DNA from: Dyadobacter sp. LHD-138
GTDB lineage: Bacteria > Bacteroidota > Bacteroidia > Cytophagales > Spirosomataceae
DNA: 64,000 bases
Reading direction: 5' to 3'
NCBI RefSeq assembly: GCF_030929615.1
Contig: NZ_JAVFVU010000037.1
Span: 1 to 64,000 of the forward strand
In this document: positions 15,482 to 24,602 of the stretch, piece after piece
Layout of the letters: every line of letters starts with the position of its first letter
Numbering within the stretch: position 1 is the stretch's first letter
Made by a program: the position numbers and the translations under genes
The notes under the pieces: generated by a model
Seen by the model: the letters and a program-made list of their open reading frames with translations, nothing else
Told to the model about the DNA's origin: nothing
Databases searched by the model: none

Positions 15482-16147
15482 TTAAGTAATCAAATGACAG
15501 AGCCTATATCCTTCCGCACGCCGGACATGATCCGTTACAACCGGTGAATCAATATCTTGCAGTAAAATTTCATACGTGTCTTCGTAGAAGGTAAAAGAGG
15601 TTTGATCATGCCGGATTCGTTTTGTTCCTGCTTTGTAAAGCTGTCCAGCTTCCCCTTTTTCCAAAGCCAGTTTATCCAAAAAGCCGATCAGCGAAGCGAT
15701 CGTGCCCCGCGTTTCAGACTGATGAAACGATATACAGAAATAGTGAGATGTTTTTGAGCCGGTTTTGCGCAGCTGATGAGCGGGAATATTCAGAACAAAA
15801 TCGGCAGCCAAATTGCCGGAGCGTCTTTTCATGGATTTGATATCGACCGAAAAAGATTCGTTTTCTGATTTGATCTGAAAATCCTGGCCCCAGTCCTGCC
15901 CGTCGACGGCGCCAAAAGATTTGAGCGGGCGCGGCAGGTGATAAAGGTCCGCGAAAATAACTTCACCGAGTGTTCCTGTGTAACGGAGCATTCTGGTCTG
16001 GGATAACCGGTCGGCGTGGTGGTCCCAGATATTGGCGACCGGATGGTTTTTGAGGGAATACTCAACCAGCTGACGCGCATATTGCTTCTGTTCGTCAGTG
16101 ACTGAGATTTGTATGTAAAAGCGATTGTTCAAAACAGTTTGCTCCAC
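15482..16147 (-). CDS. Probable type II restriction endonuclease, PD-(D/E)XK fold
   Basis: This 221-residue protein has no family I can name but shows a nuclease signature. G61-E62 sit in YTGTLGEVIFADLY, D89 in WGQDFQI, and D102-I-K104 in SFSVDIKSMKRR, giving E...D-X12-D-X-K, the order and spacing of PD-(D/E)XK nucleases. It lies directly upstream of an N6-adenine methylase in the same direction, the expected place for a cognate restriction enzyme. It overlaps by 19 bases the membrane-protein gene before it. Cleavage activity and specificity are inferred; it could instead be a different DNA-associated nuclease. Confidence 0.65.
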   Translation of the reverse strand: MEQTVLNNRFYIQISVTDEQKQYARQLVEYSLKNHPVANIWDHHADRLSQTRMLRYTGTLGEVIFADLYHLPRPLKSFGAVDGQDWGQDFQIKSENESFSVDIKSMKRRSGNLAADFVLNIPAHQLRKTGSKTSHYFCISFHQSETRGTIASLIGFLDKLALEKGEAGQLYKAGTKRIRHDQTSFTFYEDTYEILLQDIDSPVVTDHVRRAEGYRLCHLIT

Positions 16148-16629
16148 GCAAATCTAATGAGCAGTAAAGTGCCGACAAAACCAACGACGATATAGACGAA
16201 AGGTACGTAGGTGAACGCAACCAGATGTATTCTGTCGAGAAACCACATCGCGCCAATAAGTGCGGTGATCAACGTTAAAAATCCGGATAGTTTTCCGAAA
16301 CCCGGTATGACCGAAAAAGGGATTTTTTGTTTGATGATCATCAATGTGAGCGCCATTGAAACTACAGGCAGAAACTGCATGATGATATTGGCTTGCCAGA
16401 TACTTTGTCTTTCAAACAGGAAAAGATAAATATTAAGTGTGACTGCAAAAATCCCGGGTATACAAACCGCGTAAACGAGTACCGCATAAACAATACCCCA
16501 GAATTGTACATCCCGGCTTCCGTTCGCAAGCTGTCCGACGAGCCATGCAATAACGGGCAGGAGGATAAAGTACGAAGCCAGCGGCCAGTAATTGGAAGAA
16601 ACCTGTTCAAATAAATCGCGAAGTGTCAT
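16129..16629 (-). CDS. Hypothetical inner membrane protein, five helices
   Basis: The 166-residue product is mostly hydrophobic with about five membrane segments (near residues 15-35, 43-70, 80-98, 108-125 and 137-160) and few charged loops. No family recognised; the shape is loosely like Yip1-type membrane proteins. Its 3' end overlaps the putative restriction endonuclease gene by 19 bases, so the two are likely co-expressed. Whether it belongs functionally to the R-M system is unknown. Confidence 0.7.
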   Translation of the reverse strand: MTLRDLFEQVSSNYWPLASYFILLPVIAWLVGQLANGSRDVQFWGIVYAVLVYAVCIPGIFAVTLNIYLFLFERQSIWQANIIMQFLPVVSMALTLMIIKQKIPFSVIPGFGKLSGFLTLITALIGAMWFLDRIHLVAFTYVPFVYIVVGFVGTLLLIRFAWSKLF

Positions 16630-16713
16630 GTATATTTTAAAAACGAAAAGGGAGCAATGGGGCAGGGGACAACCCTTTTCTCCATTCCTCCCTTCACTTT
16701 ATTGTGATAATTT

Positions 16714-17730
16714 TTATAAAGTTAATAAGAAACCAATTGTAAAGTTGGCATCCCAGTCGAAAACAAATTGCTGACAGCCTGTGGCATCGCCTACGGCCTT
16801 GTAAATGTTGACCCCGGCTTTTGATTTTGCATTGGACAATTTGGCATAATATGCCGGCGCGCTCAAAACCGTGTAACGTTCCTTATCCTTACGCACTTCC
16901 TTAGCCATTTCAAACGGAACACCACCAATGATAAATGCAGTTTTACGTAAGTCGGAAGGGATTTGTTTTGATTTAGCGTTTACTTCATCATAAACTTTTT
17001 TGTCTTCCGTTCCGTCCTGGAAATATTTGGCGCCATAAGATTCAATCGCTTTGATACCGCTGCCCTCAATCCATGATATTTTTGTATTTCCTGAGCCAAT
17101 ATCCACGACAAATGCTTTGCTGGCATATTCCGCTGGCAACACAGATTTCAGCGCAAGCTGTCCTTCCTGTTCGGCGGTTACCTGGTTCACTACATAACCA
17201 AGGGATTTCAAAGCAGCCGTGATTTTCTTCGTTACATCGGCCTTGGCTGCGCCTGAACTTACCACGAAGTGAATATCTTTCTTGCCAACACCGAAATCAA
17301 GCATGGTTCCAATGTATTTTTTCAAACCGATACGTACATCTTCGTCCGTAGCCATGTTTTCGGTCACAAGGCTGTTCCCGAATTCTGACTTTTCCAGTTT
17401 CCAGCGTTTTTGGCTGTCAACTTTGATGATGAACGAGTTAAATCCACTGGCACCAAGTTCCACAACACCTTTTAATTTCCCATCAACAGGATCCGGTGCG
17501 GTATAGCTGAATGCTTCTTTTGCGGCGTCAGTAGCCTGATTGTCTGTTGAAGCGGCTTCTGAACTTTCGGTAGATTCCGTAGTTGTAGCAGCCACACCAG
17601 CTTCTGATTTTTGTTCCTGCGCTACTTTTTCGAGTGCTTGCTGGCCGCCAAAATATTTATAGCCAACAAAAATGGCTCCTATAACCAGGGCTGTAATTAA
17701 TAATCTTCCGGCAACGGTTAGTCTTTTCAT
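16714..17730 (-). CDS. Membrane-anchored Ppx/GppA-like (actin/ASKHA fold) protein
   Basis: A basic N-terminus and one membrane helix (about residues 8-26) are followed by a low-complexity Ala/Thr/Ser/Glu linker (about 40-72) and a globular domain. The domain shows two phosphate-loop-like segments, VVELGASGFNSFIIKV and AFVVDIGSGNTKISWI, plus VSSGAAKADVTKKI and TAEQEGQLAL between them, in the order seen in exopolyphosphatase/GppA proteins. The start at 17730 (MKRLTVAG) is preferred because an earlier ATG overlaps the upstream gene. The positive-inside rule places the fold outside the cytoplasm, odd for this normally cytosolic fold. It is the third gene of a three-gene leftward set. Enzymatic role is unproven. 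Confidence 0.7.
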   Translation of the reverse strand: MKRLTVAGRLLITALVIGAIFVGYKYFGGQQALEKVAQEQKSEAGVAATTTESTESSEAASTDNQATDAAKEAFSYTAPDPVDGKLKGVVELGASGFNSFIIKVDSQKRWKLEKSEFGNSLVTENMATDEDVRIGLKKYIGTMLDFGVGKKDIHFVVSSGAAKADVTKKITAALKSLGYVVNQVTAEQEGQLALKSVLPAEYASKAFVVDIGSGNTKISWIEGSGIKAIESYGAKYFQDGTEDKKVYDEVNAKSKQIPSDLRKTAFIIGGVPFEMAKEVRKDKERYTVLSAPAYYAKLSNAKSKAGVNIYKAVGDATGCQQFVFDWDANFTIGFLLTL

Positions 17731-17773
17731 TGTTTGTTTTAGTAAATTGAAAGATGTAATGGTTAGAATTGGG

Positions 17774-18790
17774 TTAATCAAGCAAGCCTTTATAACTGGA
17801 ACCTTTCGGCGGGTCGATCGAACGGGCAGGTTGATTTGGTGCCGTGTCCAGCTGTATCAATTTAAAATCTCCCTTGTTGTACGCCTCGAGCATCGCCTGA
17901 CCTTTGTCGGACAATAACCCGTTCTGCACATCCACGCCGTTGATGAAGTCAAGCGAAAGATCCATGGCGCGTTTCATTTCACCCAGTTTGAGGCTCATAT
18001 CATCCTGAATATATTCCATCGATTCGTCGAAATAGAACTTTTTATCAGGATTACCCTTGAAAATACTCACCGCAGTTCTCAGGGCATTAGAGCTTTCTTT
18101 AACAATCCGGTATTCTGCCTCTTTCAGTTTTACCTTGATTTCGGTTTCCTTGATAATGTAATCAGCACTCTTGTTCACTTTCTCCATGAATTCAAGAATC
18201 GTTTTCATATTGCGTTGAAGCGGGAATAACTTTTCGTTCATTTCCTGCAAGCCGGCGCCTTCAATGGTGGCCAATGAAGCCGTTTCCTTCATACCCGGAC
18301 GGTCTGTCATTTGACTTGCCTTATTGGCTTCCGCAAATTTCTGCTTGATCTCTTCGTTATTTTCGGTGATTTTTCTATTCAGTTTTACCAGTTGTCCTGC
18401 CAGAATATTGATTTGTCCCTGCATTTTTTCCCGTTTCTCTTTCAGGTCATCAATGTAAATCTTCATGATCGCAATCGGATCAAGTTTGATGATAAGGCCT
18501 GTAATTTTACGCATCAGCGTTTTAAACAGGAAGAAAACTGCGGTGCGAACATCTTTGCTGGTAAAGAGAAAGACCAAAACTGCAAGCAGTGCCAGCAAGG
18601 CACCGAGATACAACGTGTTTTGCGTTACCTCAATTAAAAATGCAGCGAGTTTATTCCAATAATATAACCCTGCGGCTCCGAGGCCGCCGAGAAAAAGCAG
18701 CGAAGTAATCCCCTCCGGTTTGCTCCAATATGACCGCTTGGAAATGTCCTCTTGTGAGCCGCCGATTTGAGTAAAGTCTGGTGATGCCAT
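17774..18790 (-). CDS. Coiled-coil membrane protein with two N-terminal helices
   Basis: After a short soluble start the 338-residue protein has two membrane helices (about 28-52 and 58-80). A basic segment and a long helical, Lys/Glu-rich region (about 110-250) then read as a coiled coil, followed by an unstructured Pro-rich tail (PNQPARSIDPPKGSSYKGLLD). Its heptad-like region is loosely reminiscent of PspA/IM30 proteins, but I cannot assign it to a family. It sits between a soluble coiled-coil protein and a Ppx/GppA-like anchored protein, suggesting a shared complex at the inner membrane. Confidence 0.7.
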   Translation of the reverse strand: MASPDFTQIGGSQEDISKRSYWSKPEGITSLLFLGGLGAAGLYYWNKLAAFLIEVTQNTLYLGALLALLAVLVFLFTSKDVRTAVFFLFKTLMRKITGLIIKLDPIAIMKIYIDDLKEKREKMQGQINILAGQLVKLNRKITENNEEIKQKFAEANKASQMTDRPGMKETASLATIEGAGLQEMNEKLFPLQRNMKTILEFMEKVNKSADYIIKETEIKVKLKEAEYRIVKESSNALRTAVSIFKGNPDKKFYFDESMEYIQDDMSLKLGEMKRAMDLSLDFINGVDVQNGLLSDKGQAMLEAYNKGDFKLIQLDTAPNQPARSIDPPKGSSYKGLLD

Positions 18791-18802
18791 GGTTGAAGGT
18801 AT

Positions 18803-19480
18803 CTATTTAAGGTACTGGTTAATTTTATTGAGGTCAGCATTTATTTGCTCCACGAAGCTTTGATAGGTAATCTCAAAGCTGTCACGGTTGGCATTCAGTT
18901 TGGCACTTTGTTCGGAGACCTCACCCGAAATCTGCCCCAAACGATTTTTATTATCGTCGATCTTTTTTTGAAGATTCGCAATTTCCTGCGCATAAGCCAG
19001 GTTATTGTCTTCAAGTTTTTTCACTTCGTCCGTCAGCGAACCTACTCTTTCTTTGATTGCCTTTTCGACATCCTTTAAAAACGACTCCCGGTCTTTATTT
19101 AAAATGGCAAGATATTGATCCGCCGATGTTTTAAGAATGGTATTATCCTTAATACCGCCCATCGCTTTAAAGCTGGCCCAAGCCGCCTGAAACTGTTTTT
19201 CTTCTCCCAATCCCAGACTGTCCATGCTTTGAAGTGCCTGTTTGAACTCGAAATAATCGGGTCCGGACAGGTTGGCTTTTTCCAGCAAATCCACAAAATG
19301 CTCGACGAATTTACGGTCAATGTTTGCCGTTCCGGCAACATTGGATACGGTTGGCGCCACAGCCGGTTTCGGCTGCTCGGCCTGGGGCTCAGGAACCGGT
19401 GTAACTTGTGTAGGTTCTGTACTTTCATTGATGAAAAAGCTCAGTATCTTTTTACCGATACCAGGTTCAGAATCTGCCAT
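18803..19480 (-). CDS. Soluble coiled-coil protein with Pro/Ala-rich N-terminal linker
   Basis: The 225-residue protein has a basic, hydrophobic N-terminal stretch (KKILSFFINE), a proline-rich linker (about 22-50), and a helical domain (DRKFVEHFVDLLEKANLSGPDYFEFKQAL region, about 55-130). A C-terminal coiled coil (about 140-220) has KLEDNNLAYAQEIANLQKKI-type heptads. It is the first gene of the three-gene set; the next gene starts 12 bases beyond its stop. No family recognised. It would be cytoplasmic and may assemble with the membrane coiled-coil protein that follows. Confidence 0.7.
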   Translation of the reverse strand: MADSEPGIGKKILSFFINESTEPTQVTPVPEPQAEQPKPAVAPTVSNVAGTANIDRKFVEHFVDLLEKANLSGPDYFEFKQALQSMDSLGLGEEKQFQAAWASFKAMGGIKDNTILKTSADQYLAILNKDRESFLKDVEKAIKERVGSLTDEVKKLEDNNLAYAQEIANLQKKIDDNKNRLGQISGEVSEQSAKLNANRDSFEITYQSFVEQINADLNKINQYLK

Positions 19481-19729
19481 GTTTCAATTGAAATTTGTTA
19501 GTGGACACTCGTTATGGAAAGCGCTTTAAGGCAGGATTTTCGCCGGTTTTCCGCTTTCTTATGTCAATATTACTAAAATTCGGGTGATTTATCAGTGCAG
19601 TATAGTTACAAATGGTAGCGGGGATTGATGGAGGTTATTTTTCCTTGATGAATTTATTTTGCGGCAAAAAAATCCCGGGCATTTTTGAAAGTCAGATTTA
19701 CTCAATTTAGCAGGTTAATCTTGTGGAAG
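19481..19729. other. Spacer between the LytTR gene and the coiled-coil gene
   Basis: No ORF or strong hairpin is evident. It should contain the promoter of the leftward three-gene locus and the end of the leftward two-component genes. Confidence 0.4.
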
Positions 19730-20422
19730 TTATGACTTAAATCGTTTGCTAAACGCTTCCTCGTAGCTGGACCCGACAGGGATTTCTTCACCAGCGAGGC
19801 TGATTGTTTTATTCCGGACATTTTCAATCCGGTCAAAAGGGATAATGAAGGAACGGTGCACGCGGATAAAATCCTGCTCCGGTAGTTTTTGAAGCATGGA
19901 TTTCATCGTCATGCGGACCACCAGCGGTTTTGAATTTTGGATGTGGATTTTCAGATAATCATCCAGTCCCTCGATGAACAATATATCAGCGAACGCAATT
20001 TTGTGCAGACTATAATCCGCACGGACCAGCAAAAATTTGGACGCTGCTGTTTCAGATGGATTTTTAAAACTGTAATAATCTTTTGCTTTGTTCGCAGCTT
20101 GCTGAAAACGTTCAAATGTGAAAGGTTTCAATAAATAGTCGACTGCGTTCAGGTTAAATCCTTCGACGGCATGTTCTGCATAGGCGGTCGTGAAAATCAC
20201 CATGGCTTCATGCGGAATGGCCTGATAAAAATCCAGTCCGGACATGGACGGCATATTGATATCAAGAAAAATCAGGTCTACCGGGAAATTTTTAAGATAA
20301 TGCATGGCGTCGTCTGTCCTACTGAATGTTTTTTGAAGATCCACAAAATCAATACGGCTGCTGAAATTCGTGAGAATGCGCAGTGCTGGCGGCTCGTCGT
20401 CCAGGGCAATGGCTCGGATCAT
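19730..20422 (-). CDS. LytTR-family response regulator
   Basis: The 230-residue regulator has an N-terminal receiver domain with phosphoacceptor D54 in DLIFLDINMPSMSG and a C-terminal LytTR DNA-binding domain (about 125-228; FIRVHRSFIIPFDRIENV). It overlaps the kinase gene by four bases, so the pair is translationally coupled. LytTR regulators bind direct repeats in promoters; the target genes are not evident from position. Family members in Bacteroidota regulate diverse surface and metabolic functions. Confidence 0.92.
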   Translation of the reverse strand: MIRAIALDDEPPALRILTNFSSRIDFVDLQKTFSRTDDAMHYLKNFPVDLIFLDINMPSMSGLDFYQAIPHEAMVIFTTAYAEHAVEGFNLNAVDYLLKPFTFERFQQAANKAKDYYSFKNPSETAASKFLLVRADYSLHKIAFADILFIEGLDDYLKIHIQNSKPLVVRMTMKSMLQKLPEQDFIRVHRSFIIPFDRIENVRNKTISLAGEEIPVGSSYEEAFSKRFKS

Positions 20423-21465
20423 GACAGGTTAAGTTTTAAATCAATGATGAAATTGTCCGGATTGTCGTGAATGGTCAGTTCATGTTTGGCAGGATACAGC
20501 AGTGCGAGTCTTGTACGGGTATTTCCAATGCCAATACCGCCGGACGATTCTTCGTCGGTGCTGCTCACCCGCAATTTGTTGTTGGCAACATGCATGAAGA
20601 GATGTCCGTTGTTTAAGGTAATGAAAATTTCAATCAGCGACTTTTGCTCCGGGTTAACGCCATATTTAAACGCATTTTCGATAAAGGATATCAATATAAG
20701 TGGCGCAATCTGCTTGTTTGATAGGAGGCCATTGACCTGAAATTCGATCAAAACGGTATCGTCCAACCTGAATTTCTGGAGTGATACATAGTTTCTGATG
20801 TATTCGATTTCCTTATTCAGCGGCACCAGACTTTCACTCGCATCCCGTATCACATAACGCATGAGCGATGAGAGCATCACAACGGCGTCGGCAGTCCGGT
20901 CCGACTTTTCTATTGCCAGCGAATAAATGCTGTTTAGGGTATTGAAAAGGAAATGTGGGTTAATCTGAGCCTTAAGATACGACAATTCCGTATGAAGTTT
21001 TTCCCGTTCTGCTCTTTTCAGCCGGTCGTTGATACGCAGGGCGAATGAAACAAAAAGTCCAACGAGAAACAGGAACATGGTCTGGCTATTTTCAAAAGCA
21101 CCTGGCGGTTTATCAAATTTCATTACATGTGGCGGAGGGCCGGGAAATGGCTTTGGCATACCATGTGGTTTATCCAGCAGGTGGATGAACAGGATCAGCG
21201 CAACAAAAGAACAAACAATGGTGGTCGCATAGATGACATACTTTTTATTGAAGTAATATTTTGGGAGCAACACGTAATAATGTAAATAGAAAAATGCCAG
21301 CATCAGGATGTAAGAAGCCAGGTTGGTTCTTTCATGGGCATTTCTTTCCAGTTCTGCCCAAGTGGGGAAGCCTGTCGGAGCAAAGATGTAGGGCAATGCC
21401 AGGAAAGCAATCATGAGAAAAATATGGCTGAGAATCCTGACTTTTGATATTTTCATCGGTGTCAA
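20419..21465 (-). CDS. LytS/YehU-type sensor histidine kinase
   Basis: Four membrane helices (about 8-26, 45-62, 75-97 and 120-140) lead into a His_kinase (PF06580-type) domain. The phosphoacceptor is H171 in AQINPHFLFNTLNSIYSLA, and the ATPase G-box region lies near SGGIGIGNTRTRLALLYP (about 315). It pairs with the LytTR regulator whose start overlaps its stop. The sensor part is only a short membrane bundle, with no periplasmic domain of note, so the stimulus is likely membrane-borne. Confidence 0.9.
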   Translation of the reverse strand: MTPMKISKVRILSHIFLMIAFLALPYIFAPTGFPTWAELERNAHERTNLASYILMLAFFYLHYYVLLPKYYFNKKYVIYATTIVCSFVALILFIHLLDKPHGMPKPFPGPPPHVMKFDKPPGAFENSQTMFLFLVGLFVSFALRINDRLKRAEREKLHTELSYLKAQINPHFLFNTLNSIYSLAIEKSDRTADAVVMLSSLMRYVIRDASESLVPLNKEIEYIRNYVSLQKFRLDDTVLIEFQVNGLLSNKQIAPLILISFIENAFKYGVNPEQKSLIEIFITLNNGHLFMHVANNKLRVSSTDEESSGGIGIGNTRTRLALLYPAKHELTIHDNPDNFIIDLKLNLS

Positions 21466-21608
21466 TTTTCTGAAATGTACGAAACCGGAGGTTTACTAAA
21501 AAACCTTTGCGGTATTTGCCTGGAATGTGTCGGTAATCGGCGTAAATTTAAAAGGTAATCCTTAATTTCACGGCCATAAGATTTTGAGATATACTAATCC
21601 CTTTTGTT

Positions 21609-22529
21609 ATGCTTAAATTAGGTTTCAATAGTGCCATATTAGCCGATTTCGGATTTGACCACGTCGTTAAATTTGCAAGTCACAATGGCTTTGCATGTGT
21701 GGAAATGATGTGCTGGCCGGCCGACAATGCTGACAGCAGAAGATATGCCGGCGTTACACATATTGATGTCAATAATCTGACCGATAAAAAGGTTTCAGAA
21801 ATTAAATATACGCTGAATGAGGCGCAGATAAGTATTTCGGCGCTGGGGTATTACCCAAATCCGATGGATCCGGATCCGGTTAAGTCTGAGTTTTATCTGG
21901 AACACATCAAACAGGTTATCCGCGGGGCAGCCAAATTAAATATCCCGGTTGTCACCACTTTTATCGGCCGCGATCCTTCAAAGAGCATCAAGGATAACCT
22001 GGCGACGTTTGCGGATGTTTGGCCTGCGATCGTGAAAGTCGCTGAGGAAAATAATGTTAAACTGGGTATTGAAAACTGCCCGATGTTTTTCACCGACGAT
22101 GAATGGCCGGGCGGGAAAAACCTTGCGATAAGTCCTGCGGTCTGGGATCGCATGTTTGAAATCATTCCGAGCCGTATTTTTGGCTTGAATTATGATCCTT
22201 CACACATGATCTGGCAGATGATGGATGAAATAAAACCGATTTATGGTTACAAGGACCGGTTGCATCACATTCATTTGAAAGATGTGAAATTGTATAAAGA
22301 CAAGCTCGATCGTGTCGGTATTATGGCAAATCCGCTGGAATATCATTCTCCAAAACTACCGGGTTTAGGGGATGTTAACTGGCGCGGATTTTTCGGTGCT
22401 TTAACGGATGTACGATACAGAGGACCGGTTGTGATTGAAGTGGAGGATAAGGCCTATGAGTCTAGTATTCAGGATGTTCAATCGGCGATTTTAACCAGCC
22501 GGAACTACTTGAAACAGTTTTTGGGATAA
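21609..22529 (+). CDS. Sugar phosphate isomerase/epimerase (xylose isomerase-like TIM barrel)
   Basis: The 306-residue protein opens MLKLGFNSAILADFGFDHVV and shows AP-endonuclease-2/xylose isomerase-like barrel features: GIENCP (metal-binding Glu), LNYDPSHMIWQ (Asp/His), HIHLKDVK (His/Asp) and VIEVED (Glu) on successive strands. These supply a metal site for isomerisation or epimerisation of a sugar or inositol derivative. The gene is monocistronic and is followed by a hairpin. Its substrate is unknown. Confidence 0.85.
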   Translation: MLKLGFNSAILADFGFDHVVKFASHNGFACVEMMCWPADNADSRRYAGVTHIDVNNLTDKKVSEIKYTLNEAQISISALGYYPNPMDPDPVKSEFYLEHIKQVIRGAAKLNIPVVTTFIGRDPSKSIKDNLATFADVWPAIVKVAEENNVKLGIENCPMFFTDDEWPGGKNLAISPAVWDRMFEIIPSRIFGLNYDPSHMIWQMMDEIKPIYGYKDRLHHIHLKDVKLYKDKLDRVGIMANPLEYHSPKLPGLGDVNWRGFFGALTDVRYRGPVVIEVEDKAYESSIQDVQSAILTSRNYLKQFLG

Positions 22530-22555
22530 GAAGCGCTGTTGGAAAAAGTGAAATG

Positions 22556-22586
22556 TAAATCCGTTATTGCGGATTTATATTTTTTG
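22556..22586 (+). terminator. Terminator after the isomerase gene
   Basis: An 8 bp stem (TAAATCCG / CGGATTTA) has a six-base loop and is followed by TATTTTTT. It could also serve the convergent leftward gene that ends at 22593. Confidence 0.7.
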
Positions 22587-22592
22587 AAAGGA

Positions 22593-24215
22593 TCAATTAT
22601 TTCTTTTGTAAATCCGTGCTCCGTCAATTGTTTCTATTAAATGGTAAAACTGGCTAACATGCTGTCCGACAGTGGGTATTTTTTCGTGTGTAACCAAAAT
22701 TTGGCTGAATATAGAATAATCATCAGGTTTGGTGGTGTCGATAAATAGCAGCGGTTTATTGGTTTTCATGTCGGCCAGCAAATCGGCTGTCCATGAAGGG
22801 ATTAATTCTGATTGTAAAGAAAAGTGAAAAGTATGGGCATCGCGGTAACCCATGGGCCTGTTTGCCCGGACATAAAGTTGGTCGCGCCATCCCCAAACGA
22901 CAATAGGATCCTTTTCGGTAGAGTTTGCTTGGATACTTTGCACAATTTTTCGGTCCAGATCATCGTGTGACATATCCACGGTTTCGGGTCGGACGTAAAT
23001 ATTTATACCGGCCATCAAGGTACATAAAGACAGAAATATCAAAAGCATTAATTTCTGACGGTTGTACGATAAAATGCTAACCAGAATGCCGAGGAATAAC
23101 GTCAGCGGTACAAAAAGGTAGAGCCGATAATGCTGAAAAGAATTACCCGATTGAAACAGGGAATACAAACTCACTAAAATGAAAAGAAAGCCAAAAAGTA
23201 GTGCTTTTCTGGTCGGATTCTTAGCAGAAAAAACAGATTTATAACCTGCAAACAAACAGGCTATGATAAGCGTGCTAACCGTTAGCAGATAAATCCTGGA
23301 ATTCTGCGAATTGTAAATGAATTTAACGATTCGTATGGGGTTAAAACGCTCGCCGATAGACAAACTCGAAAATTGGGTGGTATACGAGTAATAGAAGTAA
23401 TTCCAAAAGTAGTTATTCCAGAACATTCCCAGTTTTCCTTGTGAAATGTAATAGATATTGATCAGTAGGGCGGGTAAAATGCCGCCAATAACGAGCAGCA
23501 TTGCCTTTTTCCACTCTTTTCGGCTTATGATTTCCAATAGGAAAAATCCGGCTATCAACAATCCCATGGGTACATTCTGAAATTTTACGAAAGGCAGATT
23601 CCCTAAAATAAAACCCGTTCCTAAAACCAACAGATTGTTATTCCGGATTTTTTTAAGGTAACTAACATAGCCGTACATTGCCACCGACAACATCAAAATG
23701 CCCAATTGTTCGGAATTGTAGGATGTATAATCGGACAGATACATCGTTCCGATCAACAGGCATAGGCCCCAGCAAACCAGTAAACTCGCTTTTTTTGTGA
23801 GAAACAGATTCAGTGTTTTAAAAAGGAAGCATATCGAACCCAGCCAGCATAGTATCCCCAGGCATTCAGAAACATAATATCCTGTATGTACGCCTGAAAA
23901 TGAGAGGATCAGCAGCGGCAGAACGGTTAGCGGGCGGGAATCTGTATAATTTAAGAAGGTCCAGAGCCAGTTTGGATAGTGTTTGATAGCGATTACAGCA
24001 CTTAGCCAGGTACTGGTATCAATATTGAGCTCGACATCCACAACATAGGGAAGCCGGATCAAAAATGTTATCGCCAGCAAAAAGAACAGGTAAATTGTTG
24101 GACGTGAGGAAGTAGATTTAGTCTCTTTTGGTAATAGGTAAAACTTTGCCAAACAGCTGCTGATAACGAGTAAAGCAAGAAAAATGGAAAACTTAAAATA
24201 TAAATGATGAATCAT
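22593..24215 (-). CDS. Polytopic glycosyltransferase-like membrane protein (GT39/ArnT-type)
   Basis: The 540-residue product has about 10-12 membrane helices spread over residues 5-420 and a C-terminal soluble part. The acidic first periplasmic loop, VVDVELNIDTSTW (about 55-70), fits the catalytic Asp/Glu position of PMT/ArnT-like C-type glycosyltransferases that use lipid-linked sugar donors. The closing soluble domain (about 440-540) includes IVVWGWRDQLYVRANRP. Acceptor and sugar are unknown. Transfer of a glycan to protein, lipid or polysaccharide at the periplasmic face is the likely role. Confidence 0.65.
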   Translation of the reverse strand: MIHHLYFKFSIFLALLVISSCLAKFYLLPKETKSTSSRPTIYLFFLLAITFLIRLPYVVDVELNIDTSTWLSAVIAIKHYPNWLWTFLNYTDSRPLTVLPLLILSFSGVHTGYYVSECLGILCWLGSICFLFKTLNLFLTKKASLLVCWGLCLLIGTMYLSDYTSYNSEQLGILMLSVAMYGYVSYLKKIRNNNLLVLGTGFILGNLPFVKFQNVPMGLLIAGFFLLEIISRKEWKKAMLLVIGGILPALLINIYYISQGKLGMFWNNYFWNYFYYSYTTQFSSLSIGERFNPIRIVKFIYNSQNSRIYLLTVSTLIIACLFAGYKSVFSAKNPTRKALLFGFLFILVSLYSLFQSGNSFQHYRLYLFVPLTLFLGILVSILSYNRQKLMLLIFLSLCTLMAGINIYVRPETVDMSHDDLDRKIVQSIQANSTEKDPIVVWGWRDQLYVRANRPMGYRDAHTFHFSLQSELIPSWTADLLADMKTNKPLLFIDTTKPDDYSIFSQILVTHEKIPTVGQHVSQFYHLIETIDGARIYKRNN

Positions 24216-24602
24216 AAAGAGGGTAATGAATATGCACAGGTTGAGGTTTGTCAGGTTGATCTGGCTATTTTATGGGTGTGATGAAGCAGGTATCTATATT
24301 TAAAAAAGTACAAAATTAAAGAAAAGTGCATACCTGATTGTCTCCCCGATGTTATCGCGGTAAGAAAAGCCATTCTAAAAATAGGCCAATCAAATCAGAT
24401 AATCAAAAAATGTTAGTCAACGTACCAGGAATACACGAATTTTTCGAGACTGTCAGGAAAACCACAACATGATTTTTAGCCATGGGTTGTCAGCAGTATC
24501 GTTTTCATATCCTCGTTTAAAAAAAGTAGCCGGAATGAAAAGTTCTCATTCCGGCTACTAAAAATATACCAAACCAGGGCTTAATATTAAACCCGCCTTA
24601 TA
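24216..24602. other. 387-base intergenic region between two leftward genes
   Basis: It holds the promoter of the GT39-like gene (start at 24215) and, at its right end, a strong terminator for the MFS gene. No ORF, tRNA or repeat array was seen. Confidence 0.5.
24525..24559 (-). terminator. Strong terminator after the YbjJ-like MFS gene
   Basis: A perfect 14 bp stem (AGTAGCCGGAATGA / TCATTCCGGCTACT) with a seven-base loop is flanked by an A-run on the left, which is a T-tract on the minus strand. Confidence 0.8.
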
